Source: Pseudomonas sichuanensis (lineage in GTDB: Bacteria > Pseudomonadota > Gammaproteobacteria > Pseudomonadales > Pseudomonadaceae). Taken from it: a stretch of 64,000 bases of DNA. The stretch spans positions 1 to 64,000 of the forward strand of contig NZ_QKVM01000006.1 in assembly GCF_003231305.1 (NCBI RefSeq), written 5' to 3'. The notes beneath the pieces were generated by a model, which saw only the letters and a program-made list of their open reading frames with translations, did not search any database and was not told the origin of the DNA. Both the position numbers and the translations under genes were made by a program. Positions 35,560 through 43,538 of the stretch are shown here, piece after piece (position 1 is the stretch's first letter; each line of letters starts with the position of its first letter).

Positions 35560-36479
35560 GCCAGTTGCGGATCGAGGCCAGCACCGCGCTGTGCCTGTTG
35601 CAGGATGCCGGGCGTTTCGGTGTGCGCCACCTGGGGGTGACCCAGGGCGGGGCGTTTGATTGGGTGGCCATGCGCTGGGCCAACTGGCTGCTGGGCAATG
35701 ACCTGGACAGCGCTGTGGTCGAGATCGCCCTGGGCGGTTTCAGCGTGGTCGCCGAACAGGATTGCGTGCTGGCGTTGGCCGGTGCCGACCTGGATGCGCG
35801 TATCGATGACCAGCCAGTGGCGCCTTGGCGCAGCTTCATGCTGGGCAAGGGGCAGCGGCTGAGCTTGCGTCAGCCGCGCCAGGGCGCGCGGGCCTATCTC
35901 GCTGTGCCCGGTGGTTTCACCGCCGAGGCGGTGCTGGGTAGTTGCGCCACGGTGGTGCGCGAAGCCTTGGGTGGCCTGGATGGACAGGGCCGCGCGTTGC
36001 TCAAAGGAGAGGTACTGCACGCGGGTGCCGCCATCGCGAGGCAAGCTCGCTCCCACGTGCCTGAAGCGGTGCGTCCGGTTTATGCCCAGAAGCCCATGCT
36101 CGACCTGGTGATGGGCGCGCAGATCGGCGACTTCAGCGGTACCAGTTTGTTCGAGGCGTTCAATCGTGACTGGACATTGGACAGTCGCGCCGATCGCATG
36201 GGCATCCGCCTGTTGGGGCCGCAGCTGGTGTACCAGGGGGCGCCGATGATTTCCGAGGGCATCCCGCTGGGCGCGGTGCAGGTGCCGCCGGATGGGCAGC
36301 CGATCGTGCTGCTCAATGACCGGCAGACCATTGGTGGCTATCCGCGGCTGGGTGCGTTGACGCCGCTGGCCCTGGCGCAACTGGCGCAGTGCCTGCCGGG
36401 GGCGCTGGTGCGGTTCCGGGCGGTGGTGCAGGACGAGGCGTGGCGGGAGCAGCAGGTGTACCTGCAACGCTGGCGGTGA
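35556..36479 (+). CDS. pxpC: 5-oxoprolinase subunit C (KipA family) with an in-frame REP arm
   Basis: A 307-residue KipA/allophanate hydrolase-subunit-2 protein, with the N-terminal DAGRFGVRHLGVTQGGAFD signature and the C-terminal LNDRQTIGGYPRLG block. It works with PxpB. Codons around residues 160-167 (AIARQARSH) are a REP arm with a mutated but still pairing stem. The length is normal for the family, so the REP may replace a variable linker between the two halves and not disrupt the fold. Confidence 0.93.
   Translation: MSQLRIEASTALCLLQDAGRFGVRHLGVTQGGAFDWVAMRWANWLLGNDLDSAVVEIALGGFSVVAEQDCVLALAGADLDARIDDQPVAPWRSFMLGKGQRLSLRQPRQGARAYLAVPGGFTAEAVLGSCATVVREALGGLDGQGRALLKGEVLHAGAAIARQARSHVPEAVRPVYAQKPMLDLVMGAQIGDFSGTSLFEAFNRDWTLDSRADRMGIRLLGPQLVYQGAPMISEGIPLGAVQVPPDGQPIVLLNDRQTIGGYPRLGALTPLALAQLAQCLPGALVRFRAVVQDEAWREQQVYLQRWR
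36031..36057 (+). repeat. Solitary REP arm (GAGGCAAGCTC variant) inside pxpC
   Basis: The segment equals the local REP except for G to A and C to T changes at the two paired stem positions, giving GCGAG/CTCGC with the same GCAAG loop. It is fully contained in the open pxpC frame. Confidence 0.85.
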
Positions 36480-36488
36480 TCCTGCTGG

Positions 36489-36562
36489 CCTCATCGCCGG
36501 CAAGCCGGCTCCCACAGAGGGCACGCGAAATCCTGTGGGAGCCGGCTTGCCGGCGATGAGGC
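36489..36562. repeat. REP pair (GCCGGCAAGCCGGC type), head-in
   Basis: Inverted copies of the REP subtype with GCCGG/CCGGC stem and CTCCCAC tail, between convergent pxpC and the VWA gene. Confidence 0.95.
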
Positions 36563-36579
36563 CGGGCCTGCTGAAAGGC

Positions 36580-37758
36580 CTACTTGGACAGATATTTCAT
36601 CCCATCCTCCAACCCCTGCAAGGTCAGCGGATACATCTTGTCCTCGATCAGGTCGCGCACCAGGTGGGTCGACGCCGTGTAGTCCCAGGCCTGCTTGGGG
36701 TACGGGTTGATCCAGATGATTTTCTTGAACTTTTCCATGAAGCGCTGAATCCACACATACCCGGCTTCTTCGTTCCAGTGCTCGACGCTGCCACCCGGCT
36801 GGGTGATCTCGTAGGGGGCCATGGCGGCGTCGCCGACGAAGATCACTTTGTAATCGTCGCCGTACTTGTGCAGCAGGTCGAAGGTGGCGAAACGCTCCGA
36901 GGTGCGGCGCAGGTTGTTCTTCCACACCGACTCGTAGACGCAGTTGTGGAAGTAGTAGTACTCCAGGTGCTTGAACTCGGTCTTGCAGGCCGAGAACAGC
37001 TCTTCGCACACCTTCACATGGGCATCCATCGAGCCGCCGATGTCGAACAGCAACAGCAGCTTCACCGTGTTGCGCCGTTCGGGACGCATCTGGATGTTCA
37101 ACAGCCCCGCGTCACGGGCGGTGTGGTCGATGGTGCCGTCGATGTCCAGCTCTTCGGCGGCGCCTTCACGGGCGAACTTGCGCAGGCGACGCAGCGCCAG
37201 CTTGATGTTGCGGGTGCCCAGCTCGACCTGGTCGTCGAGGTTCTTGTACTCCCGCTGGTCCCATACCTTGACCGCCTTGCCCTGGCGCTTGCCGGCGTCG
37301 CCGACGCGGATGCCCTCGGGGTTGAAACCGCCCGAGCCGAACGGGCTGGTGCCGCCGGTGCCGATCCACTTGTTGCCGCCGGCGTGGCGTTCCTTTTGCT
37401 CTTCGAGGCGTTTCTTGAATTCCTCGATCAGCTTGTCCAGGCCACCCAGGGACTGGATCTGTGCGCGCTCTTCGTCGCTCAGCGAACGCTCGAACTCCTT
37501 GCGCAGCCAGTCCTCGGGGATCAGCGCCTCGATGTGCCGGTCGAGGTTGTCCAGGCCCTTGAAGTAGGCGGCGAACGCGCGGTCGAACTTGTCGAAATGG
37601 CGTTCGTCCTTCACCAGGATGGCCCGGGCGAGGTAGTAGAACGCGTCCATGTCGGCGAACACCACGCCCTTCTGCAGGGCGTGGTGCAGGTCGAGCAGTT
37701 CGCGCACCGACACCGGCACCTTGGCCGCGCGCATTTCATTGAACAGGTTGAGCAGCAT
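36580..37758 (-). CDS. CoxE-like VWA-domain protein, partner of MoxR ATPase
   Basis: A 392-residue cytoplasmic protein with a C-terminal von Willebrand A domain. Its metal site reads LFDIGGSMD (Asp239-Ile-Gly-Gly-Ser243), so the second serine of the usual DxSxS is glycine. The N-terminal helical part (1-110) and the GGNKWIGTGGTSPFGSGG linker are those of the MoxR-associated CoxE-like family. It follows the MoxR gene by 13 bp. Such pairs act as chaperone-like assemblies maturing metalloenzymes or membrane complexes; the target is unknown. Confidence 0.92.
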   Translation of the reverse strand: MLLNLFNEMRAAKVPVSVRELLDLHHALQKGVVFADMDAFYYLARAILVKDERHFDKFDRAFAAYFKGLDNLDRHIEALIPEDWLRKEFERSLSDEERAQIQSLGGLDKLIEEFKKRLEEQKERHAGGNKWIGTGGTSPFGSGGFNPEGIRVGDAGKRQGKAVKVWDQREYKNLDDQVELGTRNIKLALRRLRKFAREGAAEELDIDGTIDHTARDAGLLNIQMRPERRNTVKLLLLFDIGGSMDAHVKVCEELFSACKTEFKHLEYYYFHNCVYESVWKNNLRRTSERFATFDLLHKYGDDYKVIFVGDAAMAPYEITQPGGSVEHWNEEAGYVWIQRFMEKFKKIIWINPYPKQAWDYTASTHLVRDLIEDKMYPLTLQGLEDGMKYLSK

Positions 37759-37771
37759 GGCCCGGCTCCTG

Positions 37772-38617
37772 TCAGCGGTTGCCGCGCCGGCTCATGAAGG
37801 CCAGGCGCTCGAGCAGTTGCACGTCCTGCTCGTTCTTGACCAGTGCCCCGGCCAGCGGCGGGATGGCCTTGGTCGGGTCGCGTTCACGCAGTACCGCCTC
37901 ACCGATGTTGTCGGCCATCAGCAGCTTGAGCCAGTCGACCAGTTCGGAGGTGGAGGGCTTTTTCTTCAGGCCCGGCACCTTGCGCACGTCGAAGAACACG
38001 TCCAGCGCCTCGCTGACCAGCGATTCGCTGATCTTCGGGTAGTGCACATCGACGATGCGCTGCAGGGTGTCGCGGTCGGGGAAGGCGATGTAGTGGAAGA
38101 AGCAGCGGCGCAGGAAGGCGTCGGGCAGCTCCTTTTCGTTGTTGGAGGTGATGATGATGATCGGGCGCTGCTTGGCCTTGATGGTCTCGTCGGTCTCGTA
38201 GACGTAGAACTCCATCTTGTCGAGCTCTTGCAGCAGGTCGTTGGGGAACTCGATGTCGGCCTTGTCGATCTCGTCGATCAGCAGGATCACCCGCTCCTCG
38301 GCCTCGAAGGCTTCCCACAACTTGCCCTTTTTCAGGTAGTTGCGCACATCGTGGACTTTGTCGGTGCCCAGCTGCGAGTCGCGCAGGCGGCTGACCGCGT
38401 CGTACTCGTAGAGGCCCTGATGGGCCTTGGTGGTCGACTTGATGTGCCAGGTGATCAGGCGCGCGCCGAACGAGGCGGCCAATTGCTCGGCGAGCATGGT
38501 CTTGCCGGTGCCGGGCTCACCCTTGACCAGCAGCGGGCGCTCCAGGGTGATGGCCGCGTTGACCGCCAGTTTCAGGTCGTCTGTGGCGACGTAGTCGCGG
38601 GTGCCTTCGAACTTCAT
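37772..38617 (-). CDS. MoxR-family AAA+ ATPase
   Basis: A 281-residue single-domain AAA+ ATPase. Walker A is GEPGTGKTMLAEQLA, Walker B VILLIDEIDKAD, sensor 1 IIITSNNEKELPDAF, and the arginine finger region FLRRCFFHY. It makes a two-gene operon with the VWA protein, a common chaperone arrangement that remodels client proteins. The start at 38617 begins the family N terminus; longer frame runs into a REP pair. Confidence 0.94.
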   Translation of the reverse strand: MKFEGTRDYVATDDLKLAVNAAITLERPLLVKGEPGTGKTMLAEQLAASFGARLITWHIKSTTKAHQGLYEYDAVSRLRDSQLGTDKVHDVRNYLKKGKLWEAFEAEERVILLIDEIDKADIEFPNDLLQELDKMEFYVYETDETIKAKQRPIIIITSNNEKELPDAFLRRCFFHYIAFPDRDTLQRIVDVHYPKISESLVSEALDVFFDVRKVPGLKKKPSTSELVDWLKLLMADNIGEAVLRERDPTKAIPPLAGALVKNEQDVQLLERLAFMSRRGNR

Positions 38618-38644
38618 GAACCGATCCTCTGAGGGCTTCGAGGG

Positions 38645-38716
38645 CCTCTTCGCGGGTAAACCCGCTCCCACAAGTAACTGCATTCCCTGTGGGAGCGGGT
38701 TTACCCGCGAAGAGGC
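38645..38716. repeat. REP pair (GGGTAAACCC type), head-in
   Basis: Inverted REP copies between the divergent MoxR and cysK genes. The right-hand 195 bp up to cysK hold no other clear feature. Confidence 0.95.
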
Positions 38717-38911
38717 CGCTGCGGACAAGCGCTGATTGTTGGCGACGACTATAACCCCAGCCCCGACGCCTGCAAACGCAGACCCGGTATTCAGTCCCTG
38801 AATGGTCCGTCACGACCGGCCGCCCGGCAGGCGCGATCAGGCTTTACGCTCCCCCGTTGCAGGCTTACCCTGATGTTTTTCCCCGCTCGTTCATGTTCAA
38901 GGACACCTGCC

Positions 38912-39886
38912 ATGAGCCGTATCTACGCAGACAACGCCCACTCCATCGGCAACACGCCGCTGGTGCAGATCAACCGCATCGCCCCGCGCGGCGTGACCAT
39001 CCTGGCCAAGACCGAAGGGCGCAACCCTGGCTACTCGGTGAAGTGCCGGATCGGCGCGAACATGATCTGGGACGCCGAGAGCAGCGGCAAGCTCAAGCCG
39101 GGCATGACCATCGTCGAGCCCACCTCGGGCAATACCGGCATCGGCCTGGCCTTCGTGGCCGCCGCCCGTGGCTACAAGCTGATCCTGACCATGCCGGACT
39201 CGATGAGCCTGGAGCGGCGCAAGGTGCTCAAGGCGCTGGGCGCCGAGCTGGTCCTGACCGACAAGGCCAAGGGCATGAAGGGCGCCATCGAGAAGGCCAA
39301 CGAGATCGTCGCCGCGAACCCTGCGCAGCACTTCCTGCCGGGCCAGTTCGACAATCCGGCCAACCCGGCCATCCACGAGAAGACCACCGGCCCGGAAATC
39401 TGGAACGACACCGATGGCGCGGTCGACGTGCTGGTGGCTGGCGTCGGCACCGGTGGCACCATCACCGGGGTGTCGCGCTACATCAAGCACACCCAGGGCA
39501 AGGCAATCCTGTCGGTGGCGGTGGAACCGGTGAATTCGCCGCTGATCAGCCAGACCCTGGCCGGTGAGGAACTCAAGCCCACCCCGCACAAGATCCAGGG
39601 CATTGGTGCCGGCTTCGTGCCGAAGAACCTCGACCTGTCGATCGTCGACCAGGTGGAAACGGTGACCGAGGACGAGTCCAAGGCCATGGCCATTCGCCTG
39701 ATGCAGGAGGAGGGCATTCTCTGTGGCATCTCGTGTGGCGCGGCGATGGCGGCGGCGGTGCGCCTGGCGGAAAAACCGGAAATGCAGGGTAAGACCATCG
39801 TGGTGATCCTGCCGGACTCGGGCGAGCGCTACCTGTCCAGCATGCTGTTCAGCGACATGTTCAGCGACCAGGAAAACCAGCAGTAA
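38912..39886 (+). CDS. cysK: Cysteine synthase A (O-acetylserine sulfhydrylase)
   Basis: A 324-residue PLP enzyme that makes cysteine from O-acetylserine and sulfide in the cytoplasm. The PLP lysine is in [11 protein letters not shown], the substrate loop is [11 protein letters not shown], and the phosphate loop is [10 protein letters not shown]. The start at 38912 has AAGGA upstream; the frame from 38873 would add a non-family leader. Family similarity is to CysK more than CysM because the CysK-type [15 protein letters not shown] is present. Confidence 0.95.
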   Translation: MSRIYADNAHSIGNTPLVQINRIAPRGVTILAKTEGRNPGYSVKCRIGANMIWDAESSGKLKPGMTIVEPTSGNTGIGLAFVAAARGYKLILTMPDSMSLERRKVLKALGAELVLTDKAKGMKGAIEKANEIVAANPAQHFLPGQFDNPANPAIHEKTTGPEIWNDTDGAVDVLVAGVGTGGTITGVSRYIKHTQGKAILSVAVEPVNSPLISQTLAGEELKPTPHKIQGIGAGFVPKNLDLSIVDQVETVTEDESKAMAIRLMQEEGILCGISCGAAMAAAVRLAEKPEMQGKTIVVILPDSGERYLSSMLFSDMFSDQENQQ

Positions 39887-39908
39887 CCCCTGCGGCTGCT
39901 GAGCAGTC

Positions 39909-39970
39909 CATCGCTGATCCGGCTCCAACAGGGTATGCGTTGCCTTTGTGGGCGCCGGCTTGCCGGCGAT
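39909..39970. repeat. Degraded REP pair (GCCGGC type)
   Basis: The right arm is intact (GGGCGCCGGCTTGCCGGCGAT). The left arm reads ATCGCTGATCCGGCTCCAACA, with several changes that break its own stem. It is decaying. Confidence 0.75.
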
Positions 39971-40040
39971 GTGTCAGGCCCCACCGCTGATCCGGCGCAA
40001 TACCCCGCCCTGACGTTTGTTGCACAATCCTTAACACTGC

Positions 40041-40075
40041 GATCCGCCCCCGGTTGTTTTTACCCGGGGCGGATG
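40041..40075 (+). terminator. GC-rich hairpin between cysK and lpxO
   Basis: ATCCGCCCC and GGGGCGGAT pair around a TTGTTTTTA-containing loop, and GGGTTT follows. It lies 155 bp after cysK and 58 bp before lpxO. It may terminate readthrough from cysK or belong to the lpxO leader. Confidence 0.5.
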
Positions 40076-40132
40076 GGTTTATGATGTCCGGCTATTCGGG
40101 GATGGCCAGATTTCCCCTCCAAGGAGTGTTGC

Positions 40133-41068
40133 ATGACCTTTTCCTTTGTCGCCAAGGCCGGAGTGTTGCTGGTCTTTTTCGGCAGCGTGCTGTTCGTACA
40201 CCTGCGCGGCAAGGCGCGTCTGCCGGTGCTGCGCCAGTTCGTCAACCATTCGGCGCTGTTCGCCCCGTACAACAGCCTGATGTACCTGTTCTCCGGCGTG
40301 CCTTCCAAGCCGTACCTCGACCGCCAGCGCTTCCCTGAACTGGACGTGCTCAAGGACAACTGGCAAACCATCCGTGAAGAGGCCATGCGCCTGTTCGACG
40401 AGGGCTACATCAAAGCCGCGGAAAAAGACAACGATGCCGGTTTCGGCTCGTTCTTCAAGAAAGGCTGGAAGCGTTTCTACCTCAAGTGGTACGACAAGGC
40501 GCTGCCGTCGGCCGAGGCGCTGTGCCCCAAGACCGTCGAACTGGTCAACAGCATTCCCAACGTCAAAGGTGCGATGTTTGCCCTGCTGCCCGGCGGCAGC
40601 CACCTGAACCCGCACCGTGACCCGTTTGCCGGTTCGCTGCGCTATCACCTGGGCCTGTCCACCCCCAACTCGGACAACTGCCGCATCTACGTCGACGGCC
40701 AGCCGTACGCCTGGCGCGATGGCGAGGACGTCATGTTCGACGAGACCTTCGTGCACTGGGTGAAGAACGAGACCGAGATGACCCGGGTGATCCTGTTCTG
40801 CGATGTCGAGCGCCCGCTCAACAGCCCGTTGATGACCCGCATCAACCGCAAGGTCAGCGCCTTCCTCGGCCGTGCCACCGCACCGCAGAATACCGACGAC
40901 GAGCGTGTGGGCGGGATCAACCAGGCGTATGCCTGGAGCAAGCGTTTCAGCAATGTGATCAGCGCCCGTGTCAAGCAGTTCAAGCGCGCCAACCCTAAGG
41001 CCTACCGCGTGCTGCGGCCAGTGCTCGCGGTGCTGGTGGCCGTCGCGCTGTACCGCTGGTTGTTCTGA
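40133..41068 (+). CDS. lpxO: Lipid A hydroxylase of the LpxO family
   Basis: A 311-residue aspartyl/asparaginyl beta-hydroxylase-fold, Fe(II)/2-oxoglutarate-dependent enzyme anchored by hydrophobic segments at both ends (residues 6-24 and 290-310). Iron ligands are in LNPHRDPFAG and DETFVHWVKN, with a downstream arginine (TRVILFC) for 2-oxoglutarate. In Pseudomonas LpxO hydroxylates secondary acyl chains of lipid A. AAGGAG precedes the ATG. Confidence 0.92.
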   Translation: MTFSFVAKAGVLLVFFGSVLFVHLRGKARLPVLRQFVNHSALFAPYNSLMYLFSGVPSKPYLDRQRFPELDVLKDNWQTIREEAMRLFDEGYIKAAEKDNDAGFGSFFKKGWKRFYLKWYDKALPSAEALCPKTVELVNSIPNVKGAMFALLPGGSHLNPHRDPFAGSLRYHLGLSTPNSDNCRIYVDGQPYAWRDGEDVMFDETFVHWVKNETEMTRVILFCDVERPLNSPLMTRINRKVSAFLGRATAPQNTDDERVGGINQAYAWSKRFSNVISARVKQFKRANPKAYRVLRPVLAVLVAVALYRWLF

Positions 41069-41089
41069 CGCAGTTGTAGTTTGCACCGG

Positions 41090-41163
41090 CCCTTTCGCGG
41101 GTAAACCCGCTCCCACAGGGTTAGCGCGATCCCTGTGGGAGCGGGTTTACCCGCGAAAGGGCC
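41090..41163. repeat. REP pair (GGGTAAACCC type), head-in
   Basis: Two inverted REP copies directly after lpxO, with complementary CCTTTCGCG/CGCGAAAGG flanks. Confidence 0.95.
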
Positions 41164-41189
41164 CGAACAGACAAGTGATTTTTCAGAGG

Positions 41190-41218
41190 TTGCCCCACCC
41201 TCGATTCACCGTTATATT
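41190..41218 (+). promoter_or_regulatory. Candidate sigma-70 promoter ahead of a 300-nt leader
   Basis: TTGCCC (41190-41195) and TATATT (41213-41218) are separated by 17 bp. Transcription from here would give an approximately 300-nt leader before the EamA gene, with a small reading frame inside it. Confidence 0.4.
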
Positions 41219-41250
41219 CCGAAACATTCACTTCTGCAGAAGACCTGTTC

Positions 41251-41412
41251 ATGCCAGCCATCCCTTCCACCACCGCTTACGTTCTCGCGCCTGTCGCGGG
41301 CGTGGTCGTGCGTGGCAGCCAGCAGCCGGCCATGATCAGTCATTACCCACCACCTGTCAGTGGCGTTGTAGGCGGCGTAGCTCCGCCTCCTTGCGTGGTC
41401 GTACTGGGCTGA
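41251..41412 (+). CDS. Possible 53-residue valine-rich leader peptide
   Basis: A short frame whose peptide has twelve valines, clustered as AGVVVRG and PCVVVLG, and ends in a proline-rich part. AGAAGA stands about ten bases before the ATG. A 6-bp stem, AGGCGG/CCGCCT (41370-41388), lies near its 3' end. GC3 is lower than in neighbouring genes, so it is not a typical protein gene. It may be a leader peptide controlling the downstream EamA exporter, or chance. The rest of the gap (41413-41525) shows nothing else. Confidence 0.35.
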   Translation: MPAIPSTTAYVLAPVAGVVVRGSQQPAMISHYPPPVSGVVGGVAPPPCVVVLG

Positions 41413-41525
41413 TCGGCGTCTGGCCGCATCCCTCGCACACGCAACCTACTGAACACGGTCGGCTATCTCTCGATACGCGATAGAACCGCCCGTACGGCTT
41501 TCCTTGCCCATACAGGTGGCAATAC

Positions 41526-42407
41526 ATGTCTTTTTTCAACAAAGCATCCGTGGCCTCGGCGGCCACCACCAGCCTGTTCGTCCTGCTGTGGAGCAGCGGG
41601 GCGATCGTCTCCAAACTCGGCCTGGCCCAGGCCAGCCCCTTCGCCTTCCTCCTGCTGCGTTCGGCGCTGGCACTGGCCGGTCTGCTGCTGATCGGCCCGT
41701 TGCTGGGGCTGCGCTGGCCGCGTAGTCGGGGTGGCATTCTGCGCGCCCTGGGTACCGGCTGCGTGCTGCTCGGCGCGTACCAGATCTTCTACCTGCTGGC
41801 GCTGAACACCCACGTCACCCCCGGGGTCATGGCCACAGTGATGGGCGTGCAACCGATCCTCACCGTTGTCCTGATGGAGCGTCAGCGTTCCTGGAGCCGG
41901 CTGTTCGGCCTTGGGTTGGGCCTCGGTGGGCTGGTGATGGTGGTCTACCAGGGCATCAACCTGGGTGGTGTTTCGTTGCTGGGGATGCTGTTCGCCTTGC
42001 TGGCGCTGGCCAGCATGACCTGCGGCTCGATCCTGCAGAAGCGCATTACCGACAACCCGATGGGCACCTTGCCGCTGCAGTATCTGGCCGGGTTCGGCCT
42101 GTGCGCGCTGTTCGCGCCGTTCCAGCCGCTGCAGGTGCAGTGGAATGCCAGCTTCGTCGGCGCGCTGCTGTGGATGGGGCTGGTGGTCTCGTTGCTGGCC
42201 ACGCTGCTGCTGTACCGGCTGATTGCGCGGGGCAACCTGGTCAATGTCACCAGCTTGTTCTACCTGGTACCGGCGGTGACCGCGGTGATGGATTTCATCA
42301 TCTTCGGTAACCGCCTGGCGCCGCTCAGCCTGCTGGGCATGGGGCTGATCGTGGTCGGGCTGCTGTTTGTGTTCCGCAAACCGGCGTTGCGCACAGCGCA
42401 GGCCTGA
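41526..42407 (+). CDS. EamA-domain DMT-superfamily exporter
   Basis: A 293-residue membrane protein with ten helices as two EamA halves (about 12-140 and 150-285). LWSSGAIVSKLGLAQASPFAF and VTPGVMATVMGVQPILTVVL are the typical first-half segments. DMT carriers of this kind export amino acids or metabolites; substrate is unknown. The 300-nt leader with a valine-rich frame is unusual and may regulate it. It is convergent with another EamA gene. Confidence 0.9.
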   Translation: MSFFNKASVASAATTSLFVLLWSSGAIVSKLGLAQASPFAFLLLRSALALAGLLLIGPLLGLRWPRSRGGILRALGTGCVLLGAYQIFYLLALNTHVTPGVMATVMGVQPILTVVLMERQRSWSRLFGLGLGLGGLVMVVYQGINLGGVSLLGMLFALLALASMTCGSILQKRITDNPMGTLPLQYLAGFGLCALFAPFQPLQVQWNASFVGALLWMGLVVSLLATLLLYRLIARGNLVNVTSLFYLVPAVTAVMDFIIFGNRLAPLSLLGMGLIVVGLLFVFRKPALRTAQA

Positions 42408-42410
42408 CGC

Positions 42411-42502
42411 CAGTGGGAGCGTGGGAGCGGCGGTGCGCCGTTGCGACTTGCCCCGCGATTTCGTCCGATCTGACGAAATCGCGGGGCAAGCCCGCTCCCA
42501 CG
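42411..42502. repeat. REP pair, one arm extended, head-out
   Basis: The left arm has the enlarged inner stem (GGAGCGGCGGTGCGCCGTTG, then CGACTTGCCCCGCGAT), while the right arm is the ordinary GGGGCAAGCCC type. A 6-bp ATTTCGTC/GACGAAAT stem joins them. Lies between convergent genes. Confidence 0.9.
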
Positions 42503-42511
42503 CTACCCGGT

Positions 42512-43387
42512 TCACTGCCGGGCAGGGCGCAGCACCAGCCACAGTGCCGCGCCAATCAGCACCCCGCCGTACAGGTGCGCCATCGACAGTGGCTCGTCCA
42601 GCAGCCACGCCCCCCACAGCACGCCGAACACCGGAATCAGGAAGGTCACGGTACTGGCCTTGACCGGCCCGATCTCGTCCAGCAGGCGGAAGTACAGGAT
42701 GTAGGCGAACGCGGTGCACAGCAGGCCCAGGCCCAGCAGTGACAGCCACACCTGCCAGCCACCCCAGCTGGCCGGCGGCTGGGTGAGGGCGCTCCAGGCG
42801 AACAGCGGGCTGAGCAGCAGCGTCGCGCCGAGCATGCTGCCCAGGGCCGACAGGCGGCTGTCCAGGCCGCTGATCCAGCGCCGGGCGAGGAAGCCGGCGA
42901 AGCCATAGCAGGTGGTTGCCGCCAGGCACGCCAGAGCGCCTTGCAACAGGGCCAGATCCAGCGCCGCAGGCCCTGCGCCGCTAAGGATGCCGACACCGAA
43001 CAGGCCGAGGAAAATCCCGCACAGCTTGGTCAGGGTCATAGGTTCACGGAAGCACAGTGCGCCGATCAGCACGCCCATCAGGGGCGTGGTGGCGTTGAAG
43101 ATCGCCGAATAGCCGGCCGGCAGTACCTGCGCCGCCACCGAATAGAAGGTCGCCGGGATGCCGGAGTTGATCATGCCCAGCACCAGGCAGGCGCCCAGCT
43201 TGCCATTGAAGTCCCAGCGCACCCGGGTAGCGGCGAGGATCGCGATCAGCCCCAGGCAGGCGATCGACACTCGGAAGAACGCGGTCGGCACGGTGCCGAG
43301 CTCCGGGGCGATGATGCGCATGAACAGGAAGCTCGCCCCCCAGACAGCGGCAAGGGTCAGCAGGCGGGCTAGGGCGATGGGGCTCAC
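42512..43387 (-). CDS. EamA-domain DMT-superfamily exporter
   Basis: A 291-residue ten-helix transporter with two EamA repeats (AAVWGASFLFMRIIAPELG; LIPVFGVLWGAWLLDE). The GTG at 43387 has GGAG seven bases upstream, better than the GTG at 43429. Different enough from the convergent EamA protein to be a distant paralogue. Substrate unknown. Confidence 0.9.
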   Translation of the reverse strand: MSPIALARLLTLAAVWGASFLFMRIIAPELGTVPTAFFRVSIACLGLIAILAATRVRWDFNGKLGACLVLGMINSGIPATFYSVAAQVLPAGYSAIFNATTPLMGVLIGALCFREPMTLTKLCGIFLGLFGVGILSGAGPAALDLALLQGALACLAATTCYGFAGFLARRWISGLDSRLSALGSMLGATLLLSPLFAWSALTQPPASWGGWQVWLSLLGLGLLCTAFAYILYFRLLDEIGPVKASTVTFLIPVFGVLWGAWLLDEPLSMAHLYGGVLIGAALWLVLRPARQ

Positions 43388-43538
43388 GGAGGTCTCCGGC
43401 AGTGGGGCAGGGGCGCGAGTGTACGTCACGGGCCTTGGCGATTCTTGTGCTTTCTTGCCCCGCGATGGGCCGCACGGTCTTCCTTAAAATCCGCAGGCGA
43501 CTAAGCTCTTTAACTCACCTTGACTCGAGGCCCCGCGC

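Noticed and set aside
43449..43470. CTTGCCCCGCGATGGGCC near the EamA gene as another REP
   Set aside because: Only the end half remains, without a complete stem or partner; a remnant at most.
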